DNA of 26,273 nucleotides from CAKRHR01 sp964423195 (GCA_964423195.1 CAYRDY010000019.1:1-26273), one strand, 5' to 3'; shown: positions 8,137 to 17,877, numbered from the stretch's first letter. Notes: generated by a model from the sequence alone, not told the origin. A program made the numbers and translations.

Positions 8137-8259
8137 AAAATGCCATTTGACACCCATACAACCATAGCGCATCAAAATGCCATTTGACACCCATACAAAC
8201 CATAGCACATCAAAATGCCATTTGGGGCCTAAACAAATCAGGGCGAAAATGCCCTTTGG
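8137..8259 (-). repeat. Short tandem repeat array in the trpG-trpD spacer
   Basis: The motif AAAATGCCATTTG (plus strand) recurs at 8137, 8174 and 8212, with a diverged fourth copy (AAAATGCCCTTTGG) at 8246; spacing is 37, 38 and 34 bp. The first two units also share GACACCCATACAA and CCATAGC. Each motif holds a small inverted repeat, AAATG-C-CATTT. The spacing is not a multiple of three throughout and there is no ORF, so it is non-coding. Function is unknown; it could bind a protein or form repeated small hairpins in the polycistronic mRNA. Confidence 0.85.
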
Positions 8260-8281
8260 CTCAGCCCACGGCTTGAAAGAT

Positions 8282-8941
8282 TCAGCGCGCGATCAGGCGC
8301 AAAAAGTTTTCAAGCATCCGCGCGCCATCCGGCGTCAGCACGGATTCCGGATGAAACTGCACACCGAATACCGGCGCTTCCGTATGCTCCACCGCCATCA
8401 CCTCGCCGTCATCGGACTCGGCCGTGACCTTGAGCACCGGCGGCAGAGCGTCCCGCACCGCCGCCAGCGAGTGATACCTGGCGGCGTCAAATGTCTCGCT
8501 CATCCCATGAAACAGGCGACTCTCCCCTGTCTGAAAAATCCTGCTCTTTTTGCCGTGCATCAGCCGCTTCGCGTAGGAGACGCGGCCGCCAAAAGCCTCG
8601 CATATGCACTGGTGCCCCAGGCACACGCCTAGAATCGGAATTTTGCCGGCAAAATAGCGAATCGCCTCGATACAAATCCCGGCGTTCTCCGGGCGTCCCG
8701 GCCCCGGCGACAAAATCAGCGCGTCCGGCGCCATCGCCGCGATCTCAGCGACCGTGCGGTCGTCATTTCGAATCACCTTGATCTCACGCGCCACGTCAGG
8801 AAAACTGCCCTCCAAATCAACGGATTTCGCCGCGAATCCGCCATGGATGTCGGCGGACGACTCGATTCCCGCCGCCACCGACCCGACCAGCTGATACAGA
8901 TTATATGAGAAACTATCGTAATTATCGATCAGCAAAATCAT
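8282..8941 (-). CDS. trpG: Anthranilate synthase component II (glutamine amidotransferase)
   Basis: This class I glutamine amidotransferase supplies ammonia to TrpE. The start is ATG at 8941, giving MILLIDNYDSFSYNLYQLVG; it overlaps the trpE stop in an ATGA arrangement, so the two subunits are translationally coupled. The nucleophile Cys is in GVCLGHQCI and the His-Glu pair in VQFHPESVL; the oxyanion segment is SPGPGRPENAG. The product is 219 aa. About 25 extra residues (SSADIHGGFAAKSVDLEG and neighbours) sit after the first helix, where most family members go straight to the VIRNDD strand. It could also serve p-aminobenzoate synthase, as in Bacillus; no pab gene is in view. Confidence 0.96.
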   Translation of the reverse strand: MILLIDNYDSFSYNLYQLVGSVAAGIESSADIHGGFAAKSVDLEGSFPDVAREIKVIRNDDRTVAEIAAMAPDALILSPGPGRPENAGICIEAIRYFAGKIPILGVCLGHQCICEAFGGRVSYAKRLMHGKKSRIFQTGESRLFHGMSETFDAARYHSLAAVRDALPPVLKVTAESDDGEVMAVEHTEAPVFGVQFHPESVLTPDGARMLENFLRLIAR

Positions 8942-10425
8942 TCCAATCCCTCCTGCGCCTGATGGATCGCCTGCACCACGGCCCGCGCCTTGTTGCAGCA
9001 CTCATTAAATTCATTCTCCGGCACACTGTCCGCGACAATGCCGGCGCCTGAGCGGATGCAGATGACGCCGTTCTTTTTATAGACCAGGCGGATGGCAATA
9101 CAGGTGTCAAGGTTCCCCGCGAAATCGAGATAGCCGATCGCCCCGCCGTAGACGCCGCGCTTGCTTTTCTCCAGTTCCTCAATGATCTCGCAGGCACGAA
9201 ACTTCGGCGCGCCGGAGAGCGTTCCCGCCGGAAGGATCGCGTCGATCGCGTCCACGGCATCCCTGTCGGCCCTGAGATGTCCCGTCACCGTCGAGCCGAG
9301 ATGCATGACATGGGAAAAGCGCTCCACGCACAGGTATTTCTCCACCCTGACCGTGCCGATCTCGCTGATCTTTCCGATGTCATTGCGCCCCAGATCCACG
9401 AGCATATTGTGCTCGGCCAACTCCTTTTCATCCCGCAGAAGCTCCGCCTCAAGCGCGAGATCCTCCGCCGGCGTCTTGCCCCGCGGACGGGTACCCGCGA
9501 GCGGAAATGTGCTCAGCCTGCCGTTCTCAAGCTTCACCAGCGTCTCCGGAGATGCCCCGGAGAGCTCGATATCGTCGCTGGAAAAATAGAACATATACGG
9601 CGACGGGTTGGTCGCGCGCAGCACCCGATAGGTGTCAAACAGACTGCCCTCCGCCTCGGCGCGCAGCGGATTTGACAGCACCACCTGAAAAATATCCCCC
9701 TCGCGGATATAGCGCTTGGCCTGCTCAACCATCTCACAGTACTGTTCCTTTGGAAATTTCGGAAGGATCTCTGCCTTGAGACGCACAGGCTCAAAAACCT
9801 TCTTTTCACCGCACTTGATGAGCCGCGCCATCTCTTCCAGCTTGCCCACGGCCCTCTGATAGGACGATTCCAAATCATCCGTCATCACGCCGGCAATCAG
9901 AAGCACCTTCTGCCGATAGTGGTCAAACGCGATGACCTCATTGAACAGCATCAGATCCATGTCCCTGAAATCCTGCTGCTCGTGATCCTCCAGCTTCAAT
10001 TTCGGCTCACTGTACTTGATATAATCATAGGAAAAATAGCCGACCAGACCTCCGGTAAATGGCGGCATTCCCTCGATCACAGGGCTTTTGTGCGCGGCGA
10101 TGACCGCTCTCAGCGCGTCCCCCGGATGCGCGACCCGCCGCACCGTCTCATCCTCAGGCCCATTTTCATTCTGGCGGCGGATTCTCAGTATGCCGTCCGT
10201 GCAGGTGATCTCCATACTCGGATTGTAGCCGAGAAATGAGTACCGCCCCCAGACCTCCGTCTGGCTGGCGCTCTCCAGGAGATAGCAGTGCCTGCTGGCC
10301 TGCCGCAGCGCCCGCATCACCTCCACCGGCGTATACCTGTCGGCGTACAGTTCCCGGCACAGCGGAATCCGCTTATATTCACCGCTCTCGGCGATCACTT
10401 TCATCTCCTCCAACGAAGGGAACAT
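8938..10425 (-). CDS. trpE: Anthranilate synthase component I
   Basis: TrpE makes anthranilate from chorismate. The reading frame is open from 10446, but GAGGAGG lies inside those first codons and 8 nt before the ATG at 10425, so I start there (MFPSLEEMK, 495 aa). The LLES motif at residues 49-52 is part of the allosteric tryptophan site, so feedback inhibition is expected. Chorismate-binding motifs are present: HLGSTVTGHL, LPAGTLSGAPKFRA, GGAIGYLDF and IRSGAGIVADS. The gene starts about 21 nt after the lepA stop, with no room for a promoter, T-box or leader peptide, and it overlaps trpG by 4 nt. It is the first gene of the trp operon. Confidence 0.96.
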   Translation of the reverse strand: MFPSLEEMKVIAESGEYKRIPLCRELYADRYTPVEVMRALRQASRHCYLLESASQTEVWGRYSFLGYNPSMEITCTDGILRIRRQNENGPEDETVRRVAHPGDALRAVIAAHKSPVIEGMPPFTGGLVGYFSYDYIKYSEPKLKLEDHEQQDFRDMDLMLFNEVIAFDHYRQKVLLIAGVMTDDLESSYQRAVGKLEEMARLIKCGEKKVFEPVRLKAEILPKFPKEQYCEMVEQAKRYIREGDIFQVVLSNPLRAEAEGSLFDTYRVLRATNPSPYMFYFSSDDIELSGASPETLVKLENGRLSTFPLAGTRPRGKTPAEDLALEAELLRDEKELAEHNMLVDLGRNDIGKISEIGTVRVEKYLCVERFSHVMHLGSTVTGHLRADRDAVDAIDAILPAGTLSGAPKFRACEIIEELEKSKRGVYGGAIGYLDFAGNLDTCIAIRLVYKKNGVICIRSGAGIVADSVPENEFNECCNKARAVVQAIHQAQEGLE

Positions 10426-10446
10426 ATCAAAAACCTCCTCAGCCAT

Positions 10447-12258
<1,812 letters not shown>

Positions 12259-12317
12259 GTCCTATCATCCTCCTCATCGGCACAGCCATACAGTCGCTGA
12301 CTGATTTATCCTTTAGT

Positions 12318-12346
12318 ATCTTACAGGATTTTGGGCGCTTTGTCCA
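12318..12346 (-). promoter_or_regulatory. Promoter of the lepA-trp transcription unit
   Basis: On the minus strand TGGACA (12341-12346) and TAAGAT (12318-12323) are separated by 17 nt, with a start expected near 12311. Its -35 box is only 8 bp from that of the divergent rpsT promoter. It is the only promoter I can see for lepA and the trp genes. Confidence 0.6.
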
Positions 12347-12354
12347 GAAAATTA

Positions 12355-12383
12355 TTGACAAGCGCGGCTTTATCTACTATTAT
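12355..12383 (+). promoter_or_regulatory. Strong sigma-A promoter of rpsT
   Basis: Consensus TTGACA (12355-12360), a 17-nt spacer and TATTAT (12378-12383) lie on the plus strand. The start site is expected near 12390, leaving a leader of about 335 nt before the rpsT ATG. Confidence 0.75.
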
Positions 12384-12389
12384 ATTAGC

Positions 12390-12724
12390 GGTGTGTTTTT
12401 GCCGAAACGTCCGTGTCCGTGTCCGCTATGGCGAAAACATTGATTTTTATTTGATATTCCGCGTCAGCGGTGTCTGAAAATTGATTTACTCTGAAAGCCC
12501 CGTCAAGCGACCATGCAGACGGCAAGCTTGCTTGTAAGGCTGCATGGGCATTTGACGGGCAAGGTGGTATGAGCAAAAAAGCGGCGCGACCACAGGGAGC
12601 GACGCGATTTGCGAATACCGCCGGCGATTGCGGGAGTGCGTAGCACGGAGCAATCGGCTTTCATCCATGGTGATGCGCCGCGATAGTGGCGCATGGAAGT
12701 TTACAGATCGGAGGTGAGCTAAAA
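12390..12724 (+). promoter_or_regulatory. Long structured leader of rpsT (three hairpins)
   Basis: No ordinary gene lies between the promoter and rpsT. Hairpin A pairs CCCGTCAA (12499-12506) with TTGACGGG (12552-12559), and inside it CCATGCAG (12511-12518) with CTGCATGG (12540-12547); the loop contains the palindrome GCAAGCTTGC. Hairpin B pairs CGATTGC (12625-12631) with GCAATCG (12650-12656), and inside it GTGC with GCAC. Hairpin C pairs ATGCGCC (12673-12679) with GGCGCAT (12688-12694), 16 nt before the GGAGG of rpsT. A 24-codon ORF (12569-12643, AAGGTGG just upstream of ATG) ends inside hairpin B. None of the hairpins has a U-tract, so a translational or RNA-stability role is more likely than termination. 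S20 autoregulation is an inference. Confidence 0.55.
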
Positions 12725-12988
12725 ATGGCAAATATTAAATCCGCAAAGAAGAGAATCCTTGTCAATCAGAAAAAGGCAGCCAGAAATAAATCCATTAAAT
12801 CAAGGGTAAAAACCGCGGTCAAGAAAGTGGATGCGGCCATCGCGGCCAAAGATGTTGAGGCGGCAAGGGCAGCGCTGCTGGCAGCGACAAGCGAGCTCGA
12901 CAAGGCCTGCACAAAAGGTGTCTATCACAAAAATACCGTTTCCAGAAAAATCAGCCGTATGAACCTCGCGGTCAACAAATTGGCTTAA
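12725..12988 (+). CDS. rpsT: 30S ribosomal protein S20
   Basis: S20 is a primary 16S rRNA-binding protein. The 87-residue, Lys/Ala-rich helical product starts MANIKSAKKRILVNQKKA and ends SRKISRMNLAVNKLA, as expected for the family. The start at 12725 is set by GGAGGTGAG 9-14 nt upstream; an open frame extends further 5' but without support. It is the only plus-strand protein gene in the window. It is transcribed from its own promoter with a long leader and stopped by a hairpin at 13031-13071, convergent with the acyltransferase gene. Confidence 0.98.
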   Translation: MANIKSAKKRILVNQKKAARNKSIKSRVKTAVKKVDAAIAAKDVEAARAALLAATSELDKACTKGVYHKNTVSRKISRMNLAVNKLA

Positions 12989-13030
12989 AATAAGCAGCAG
13001 TTTGGACTGATTCAGGCTGTTGCCAAAGTA

Positions 13031-13071
13031 CATCCCGCATGACAACCCTCCGTCATGCGGGATGATCTTTT
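13031..13071 (+). terminator. Terminator of rpsT
   Basis: A perfect 13-bp stem pairs CATCCCGCATGAC (13031-13043) with GTCATGCGGGATG (13052-13064), loop AACCCTCC, followed by ATCTTTT. The 3' arm overlaps the last codons of the convergent acyltransferase gene. Confidence 0.85.
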
Positions 13072-14087
13072 GCCGAAAATATTGCTGAAAACAGCAGAAT
13101 CACCGCGGCGGCCGTGAGTAGTGCCAGACCCAGATTCGCCGCCGTGGAGAATCTGAACCAATGATATTTCCCGGCGCACATGACGATCAGCTCATGCAGC
13201 AGATAGACCGGCAGACTGTGCCTGCCCACCGCCGACACGATCGGCATTTTTTTATCCGGCATCCACAAGACAAAAAATCCCAGCCACATCGCCGCAACGA
13301 TCAGCAGCAAGAACTTTATTCCCGGATGATACCCCGCCGCCGCGTAGGAGCGGGCACCGTACAGCGCATATCTCGTGATTCCCGGATTGAGCAGAATCAC
13401 CGACACCGAGACGGCCACCGCAAAAACGGCGGCCATTTTGAACGGACGAATTCCCCTGCGCCCGCCGAGATCACTCAGGCGCTCCGGAAAGACAATCAAA
13501 GACAGACGCTGGGACAGGCGGGTGTCTGTATTTCCCTGCCCCCTGCCGGCGGGATGTCCCGAATAGTAGCCGCAGATAAAGAACGGCCAGAATGTAAAAA
13601 ATCTGGACAGCGACAGATCATAACCTATGCGCTCGTCATATCCGGCGAAGAGTGAGAGGATCACGGCTATGGACAGCACGGTCAGACGGATTCGCGCGTC
13701 ATCCGTTCGGATCATCGGTATCAGCAGGTCGTAAAATACCAGAGTCAGCAAATACCACAGGATCCAGTGCGGCACCGTAAACTGTAGATGGACATCTCCC
13801 CAGCTTCCCCCGCTGTAAAACACCGTATACAAAACAATATAAACGGTCTGAAAAATGATGTACGGACACAGCAGCCCGCGGACGATTTTTCTCCGGCTGA
13901 AGCGCGCAAAGCATCCTGAGATAAAAATCAATACCGGCACATGAAAACTGTAAATGACTCGGTATAGATTATCCACTAAAAATCCGCCCGGCATCGTCTC
14001 CAGCAAATGCCCGAAGACGACCAGAAATACCATCAGGCAGCGGATATTGTCAAATTTGTACTGTCGCGTCTTATCCAATTGGCTCAT
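13053..14087 (-). CDS. Membrane acyltransferase 3 family protein
   Basis: This multi-spanning membrane protein has the acyltransferase-3 (fucose 4-O-acetylase-like) pattern: an N-terminal DNIRCLMVFLVVFGHL with the conserved His, then about ten hydrophobic segments. Such proteins acetylate sugars or other surface molecules from cytoplasmic acyl-CoA; the acceptor cannot be read from sequence. I use ATG 14087 (344 aa); TTG at 14108 would add 7 residues, and neither has a strong Shine-Dalgarno. A polar, Arg/Gly-rich loop near residues 195-230 (GHPAGRGQGNTDTRL and on) interrupts the membrane segments and is probably a cytoplasmic insertion. It sits between holA and rpsT, two genes that are often adjacent in Clostridia, so it may be a later insertion. 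Confidence 0.8.
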   Translation of the reverse strand: MSQLDKTRQYKFDNIRCLMVFLVVFGHLLETMPGGFLVDNLYRVIYSFHVPVLIFISGCFARFSRRKIVRGLLCPYIIFQTVYIVLYTVFYSGGSWGDVHLQFTVPHWILWYLLTLVFYDLLIPMIRTDDARIRLTVLSIAVILSLFAGYDERIGYDLSLSRFFTFWPFFICGYYSGHPAGRGQGNTDTRLSQRLSLIVFPERLSDLGGRRGIRPFKMAAVFAVAVSVSVILLNPGITRYALYGARSYAAAGYHPGIKFLLLIVAAMWLGFFVLWMPDKKMPIVSAVGRHSLPVYLLHELIVMCAGKYHWFRFSTAANLGLALLTAAAVILLFSAIFSAKDHPA

Positions 14088-14215
14088 AGCACATCTTACC
14101 GTTTGCAAATTTCATCTCAACGGCGGCTCAACCGCGCATCGAGAACCCCAAGTGTACAACTCCAAAGATCGGCGGGAGGCGCAAATGTGCGCGCGAAACC
14201 GCAAAAACTTCGACC

Positions 14216-15223
14216 TCACGCGCTGCAGCGAATGACCAGCAGGTCCACGGCGATCCTGTCCGCCATGCGCCCGGCCTTCACGGCCTCCTCCAACTCCGCG
14301 CACAGGGCAAGGATCCCCTTGAGCTCCTCAAGGCTGAATTTTCGGGTCAGATCTATATTTTTTCTGACGACATAATCGCGCATACCGGTGCGCTCGGCGA
14401 TGACCGCCGCGCTATATCCCCTGACAGTCAGCTCCTTAATTTGAAGCAGTGTGTTGAACTGCCGCGCGATCAGATACAGGATCTTCATCGGCGCCTCCCG
14501 CAGCGCCAAAAGATCCCCGTAGCGCCTCATCGCCCGCTTCTGATTCTTTATCGCCATGGCGTCGATCATGTCAAATATTCTGTTCTCTATATGCACGCTG
14601 CAGATCTCATCCACATCGGCGTCCGTCACCACATCGCGCGTGCCGGTATAACAGATCAGTTTTTCCAGCTCCTGCCTCATATTTTCCATATCGTTGTCCA
14701 CGATATTCATCAAATGATCCGCCGTGCGCTCGGTAATTTTTTTCCCAGCCTTCTTGAGCGTTGACCCAATCCACAATTTCAGATCCTTCTCACTCGGCCT
14801 CGACATGTTGGCCGCGTATCCGATTCTGGAAATTTCCTTGAACAGCCGGCTGCGCTTATCCGCCGCCTCATCGACAAAAATCAGACAGGTCGTCTCAGGT
14901 ATTCGGGAGATATAGTCTGTCAGCTCCTCCATCGGCGAGGCGGGCGACTCATTATCTTTTTTCTTCGGCGCGAAAAGCCCGCTGTTTTCCACCACGACCG
15001 CCCGATACTCGGCAAAAAAGGGCATGGTCTCGCAAAATCCGATTATTTCATGGATGTCCGGATCCTTTCCCTCAAAATAATTGCAGTTCACAGTGCCGTC
15101 GCTCCCGACCAGGGCGGCCACCAGCCGATTTCGATACTGCAGCCTCAAATAAACTTCCGGCCCGTAGATCAGATAGACGCGCTTAAATTGTCTTTTTTTG
15201 ATATGATCACTTAGAGTCCGCAT
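14216..15223 (-). CDS. holA: DNA polymerase III subunit delta
   Basis: HolA (delta) opens the beta sliding clamp within the clamp loader. The 335-residue protein matches the family layout: an AAA-like N-terminal domain beginning with YLIYGPEVYLRLQYRNRL, a central segment with LIFVDEAADKRSRLFKEI, and a C-terminal helical collar domain with RAMRRYGDLLALREAPMKIL. As usual for delta there is no functional Walker A. It follows comEC immediately, with the predicted comEC stop 4 nt before its ATG and an AAGGG 10 nt upstream; comEC-holA adjacency is common in Firmicutes. The sequence just upstream is a poly-A run bordering the assembly gap. Confidence 0.93.
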   Translation of the reverse strand: MRTLSDHIKKRQFKRVYLIYGPEVYLRLQYRNRLVAALVGSDGTVNCNYFEGKDPDIHEIIGFCETMPFFAEYRAVVVENSGLFAPKKKDNESPASPMEELTDYISRIPETTCLIFVDEAADKRSRLFKEISRIGYAANMSRPSEKDLKLWIGSTLKKAGKKITERTADHLMNIVDNDMENMRQELEKLICYTGTRDVVTDADVDEICSVHIENRIFDMIDAMAIKNQKRAMRRYGDLLALREAPMKILYLIARQFNTLLQIKELTVRGYSAAVIAERTGMRDYVVRKNIDLTRKFSLEELKGILALCAELEEAVKAGRMADRIAVDLLVIRCSA

Positions 15224-15227
15224 CTGT

Positions 15228-17846
15228 TCACAACCCTTTTTTTNNNNNNNNNNNNNNNNNNNNNNNNNNNNNNNNNNNNNNNNNNNNNNNNNNNNNNNNN
15301 NNNNNNNNNNNNNNNNNNNNNNNNNNNNNNNNNNNNNNNNNNNTCTGTCCGTCGCACTGAAACAATACGGCGCCGTCGTCGGAGGTGTTCAGCACCCTGC
15401 ACGACGTGTCCGCCAGGCGCTCAAGCAGTTCCGGATGCGGATGCCCGTAGCGGTTTCGCTTCGCGCAGGAGATGATCGCGTATTCCGGCCGCGCCAGCGC
15501 CAGAAATTCCTCGGACGTGCTGTATTTTGAGCCGTGATGCGCGACTTTCAGCACCGTTTGCATCTGATCCCCGACCGGATCCTCCCGCATATGCTGTATC
15601 AGGCGCTCCTCGCCGTCACCCTCCACATCGCCGGTCAGCAGAAAACGGTACCGGCCATAGGTCATCTCCAGTACCGCGGAGGCCGCGTTATCCGAATCCG
15701 TCTTAAAATCCTCATCCGGACCCAGACAGCGGACCGTGAGGACAGAATCGCCCGAATCTTTGCTGTCACCGTAAGGAACTTCGCTCTCCCCTGTAGACAC
15801 CCGCATTTTTCCGGCGCCCTCTCCCAGCTTTATCGCATCTCCGGCACTGATTTCGGACACCGTCACATGTCTTGACATCGCGCAGTCCAGGATCTCGTCC
15901 CGCATCTGTGTATTACAGATAACCTCCGAGAGCACGATTCGCCGGAAGTTCCATCCGTCTTCCAGCATCCAGAGCGCGCCGTTGACATGGTCCTGATCCA
16001 TATGGCTCAAAATCAGTTCATCCACCGTGTCAATGCCATAATATTTCAATACTTTTTCAATCGTGTATCTGCCCACTTCCGACTCGGTCGTACTCCCGCC
16101 GTCCACCATGAGCACGGAGCCGTCCGTCGCCCGCACGATACAACTGTCTCCCTGCCCCACGTCCAGAAACAAAACTTCAAGGTCCCGCGGCGCGGGATGC
16201 ACGATCAGCAGCAGGTACGCCAGCAGAAAGACATATCGAAATCTCACCAGACCTCCGGCAAGTCTCAGCGCGGTCGCGCGCGCACTGCCGGAGGACAGCG
16301 ATGAGCGGTGCCTATCCGCACTGGCGGACAGATGTCGCGGCGGGCGGCGATTTCGCACACCGCCAGATTCCCGCGGCGAGCGGTGATTTCGCGCACCGTC
16401 AGATTTCCGCGACGGGCGATGATTTCGCAGATATTCGATAACCATGCGCCGACCCTCGCTGTCTTTCATCTGAAGCATAAACATCACAGACAGCGCGCCG
16501 TAGATGATCGCGCAGACGGCCAGGGACGGCCGTCCAGTGATGATCACCGAGAGTGGCAGGCGCGACGTAAATCTGCACAGCAGCTCATACAGCTTCAAGA
16601 TCAAGCCGGCGCCGAGGCAGAGAAGCCTTCCGGCCGGAAACCACAGGCATCCGCAGAGACTCCCCAGAAATCCCAGTGGAAACAATAGGTTCATCGCGGG
16701 GACGACCACCATGTTCAGCAGCACGCTGTAGAGCGGCACCTCGTACATGAACCATGCGAGCACGGGCATCGTCAGCGCTGTGATATACACGCCGGCCAGC
16801 TTTCCCTGTAGTCTCGTCATCACGATGATACTGAAAATGCATCCGAAGGACATCAAAAAGCTGAAGGAAAACAGCGCATAGGGCGATCTCACCAGAATCA
16901 CCATGGCCGCAAACAGCAGCGCCGTGCTCCGGTCGCCGCTCCTTCCGATCAGTTCCCCGATAAGGACAGCCGCAAACATGATCACCGCCCGGATCGACGA
17001 CACCGAAAAGCCGCACATACCGATATAGATGACGACGGTCAGCAGCGACAATGCCTGACGAAACGGCGGCGGCACGCATAAAAACTTTAATATTTTGTAA
17101 ATGCCCATGCCCGCAATCCCCACGTGGAGTCCGGAGAGCGCAAGCACATGACTGATGCCCTGGCTCTGATAGAGGCTGTTGATCTCATCCGGCACGGCGC
17201 TCCGGTCGCCGGTCACCATGGCCGACAGCATCCCGGCCTGTTCGGGCGGAAGACTCTTCGCGATCACGGCATTCATTTTCCGGCGCAGCGCCTGCAGTCC
17301 GCGCGCCAAGACAGGGCCTTTTTTTAAAATTTTTGTCACCCGCGCCTGCCAAATCTGATAGTACAGATTTTCCTGACGGTTTACCAGATAGGCGTCGTAA
17401 CAGCCCGGATTGGTGGCCCGGTCAAACAGCGAGACTTTCCCCTGAACCTCCACCTGATCAAGCATCTCAGGCACACAGGGCGTCTCCTGCAGATCAACGA
17501 CACACCTGATCTTGTACTCCGGCGTTTGCAGACAAAATGTCTGCTCTGTGTCCGCCACCTCAATCTCTGTCACGGTACCGCAAAAAACCTCCGGCAGGCT
17601 GTCCACGGCGCCGGTCAGGCGCGACTCCTTTTGCTGTGCCGTCATCAGGCAGGCACCGCCCCAGACATAAAAAACAGGCAGGGCAAAGAAACATATCCGC
17701 TCACGGATATGCGACCGTTTTCTGCCTGACCATACACATAGAAAAATCACCGGCAGCACCGCCGCCGCCAGGACTCTGAAACTCATGAAACCAAGTATCT
17801 CTCCAAATACAAAAGCCAGTCCGAACCAGACCATTGGCCGTTTCAT
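15228..17846 (-). CDS. comEC: ComEC/Rec2 DNA-uptake channel (interrupted by assembly gap)
   Basis: ComEC forms the inner-membrane pore that passes single-stranded DNA during natural transformation. The protein has N-terminal membrane segments, an OB-like extracellular region, the competence domain (QGISHVLALSGLHVGIAG and following helices) and a C-terminal metallo-beta-lactamase-like domain with VLFLDVGQGDSCIV, ILSHMDQDHVNGA, LLTGDVEGDGE and VAHHGSKYS. GGAG precedes the ATG at 17846. A run of 100 N (15244-15343) interrupts the last codons; the reading through it is arbitrary, but only a short tail should be missing. An Arg-rich stretch with a three-fold 12-residue repeat (16320-16427) lies in a predicted cytoplasmic linker. 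It is separated from comEA by four other features, unlike the usual comEA-comEC adjacency. Confidence 0.93.
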   Translation of the reverse strand: MKRPMVWFGLAFVFGEILGFMSFRVLAAAVLPVIFLCVWSGRKRSHIRERICFFALPVFYVWGGACLMTAQQKESRLTGAVDSLPEVFCGTVTEIEVADTEQTFCLQTPEYKIRCVVDLQETPCVPEMLDQVEVQGKVSLFDRATNPGCYDAYLVNRQENLYYQIWQARVTKILKKGPVLARGLQALRRKMNAVIAKSLPPEQAGMLSAMVTGDRSAVPDEINSLYQSQGISHVLALSGLHVGIAGMGIYKILKFLCVPPPFRQALSLLTVVIYIGMCGFSVSSIRAVIMFAAVLIGELIGRSGDRSTALLFAAMVILVRSPYALFSFSFLMSFGCIFSIIVMTRLQGKLAGVYITALTMPVLAWFMYEVPLYSVLLNMVVVPAMNLLFPLGFLGSLCGCLWFPAGRLLCLGAGLILKLYELLCRFTSRLPLSVIITGRPSLAVCAIIYGALSVMFMLQMKDSEGRRMVIEYLRNHRPSRKSDGARNHRSPRESGGVRNRRPPRHLSASADRHRSSLSSGSARATALRLAGGLVRFRYVFLLAYLLLIVHPAPRDLEVLFLDVGQGDSCIVRATDGSVLMVDGGSTTESEVGRYTIEKVLKYYGIDTVDELILSHMDQDHVNGALWMLEDGWNFRRIVLSEVICNTQMRDEILDCAMSRHVTVSEISAGDAIKLGEGAGKMRVSTGESEVPYGDSKDSGDSVLTVRCLGPDEDFKTDSDNAASAVLEMTYGRYRFLLTGDVEGDGEERLIQHMREDPVGDQMQTVLKVAHHGSKYSTSEEFLALARPEYAIISCAKRNRYGHPHPELLERLADTSCRVLNTSDDGAVLFQCDGQXXXXXXXXXXXXXXXXXXXXXXXXXXXXXXXXXXKKGL
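15244..15343. other. Assembly gap (100 N)
   Basis: Exactly 100 undetermined bases follow a run of T (plus strand) between the comEC 3' end and holA. The round number suggests a placeholder of unknown true length; the homopolymer edge is a likely reason for the break. Confidence 0.97.
16320..16427 (-). repeat. Three 36-bp in-frame tandem repeats within comEC
   Basis: The units at 16392-16427, 16356-16391 and 16320-16355 encode RNHRPSRKSDGA, RNHRSPRESGGV and RNRRPPRHLSAS. The shared core is Arg-Asn-(His/Arg)-Arg followed by Pro/Ser and basic residues. The repeat lies between the competence domain and the last membrane segment before the lactamase-like domain. Confidence 0.85.
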
Positions 17847-17877
17847 GCATTTCTCCTTTGATCAGTTTTAATTTACG

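Noticed and set aside
8137..8259. CRISPR array
   Set aside because: Units are 34-38 bp in total with near-identical spacers in the first two, too short and too similar for repeats plus unique spacers, and no cas genes are present.
10426..10446. trpE start at the upstream ATG 10446
   Set aside because: The GAGGAGG ribosome binding site lies within those codons and fits the ATG at 10425.
12385..12576. Minus-strand ORF of 63 codons in the rpsT leader
   Set aside because: It has no ribosome binding site and runs against a strong promoter and RNA hairpins.
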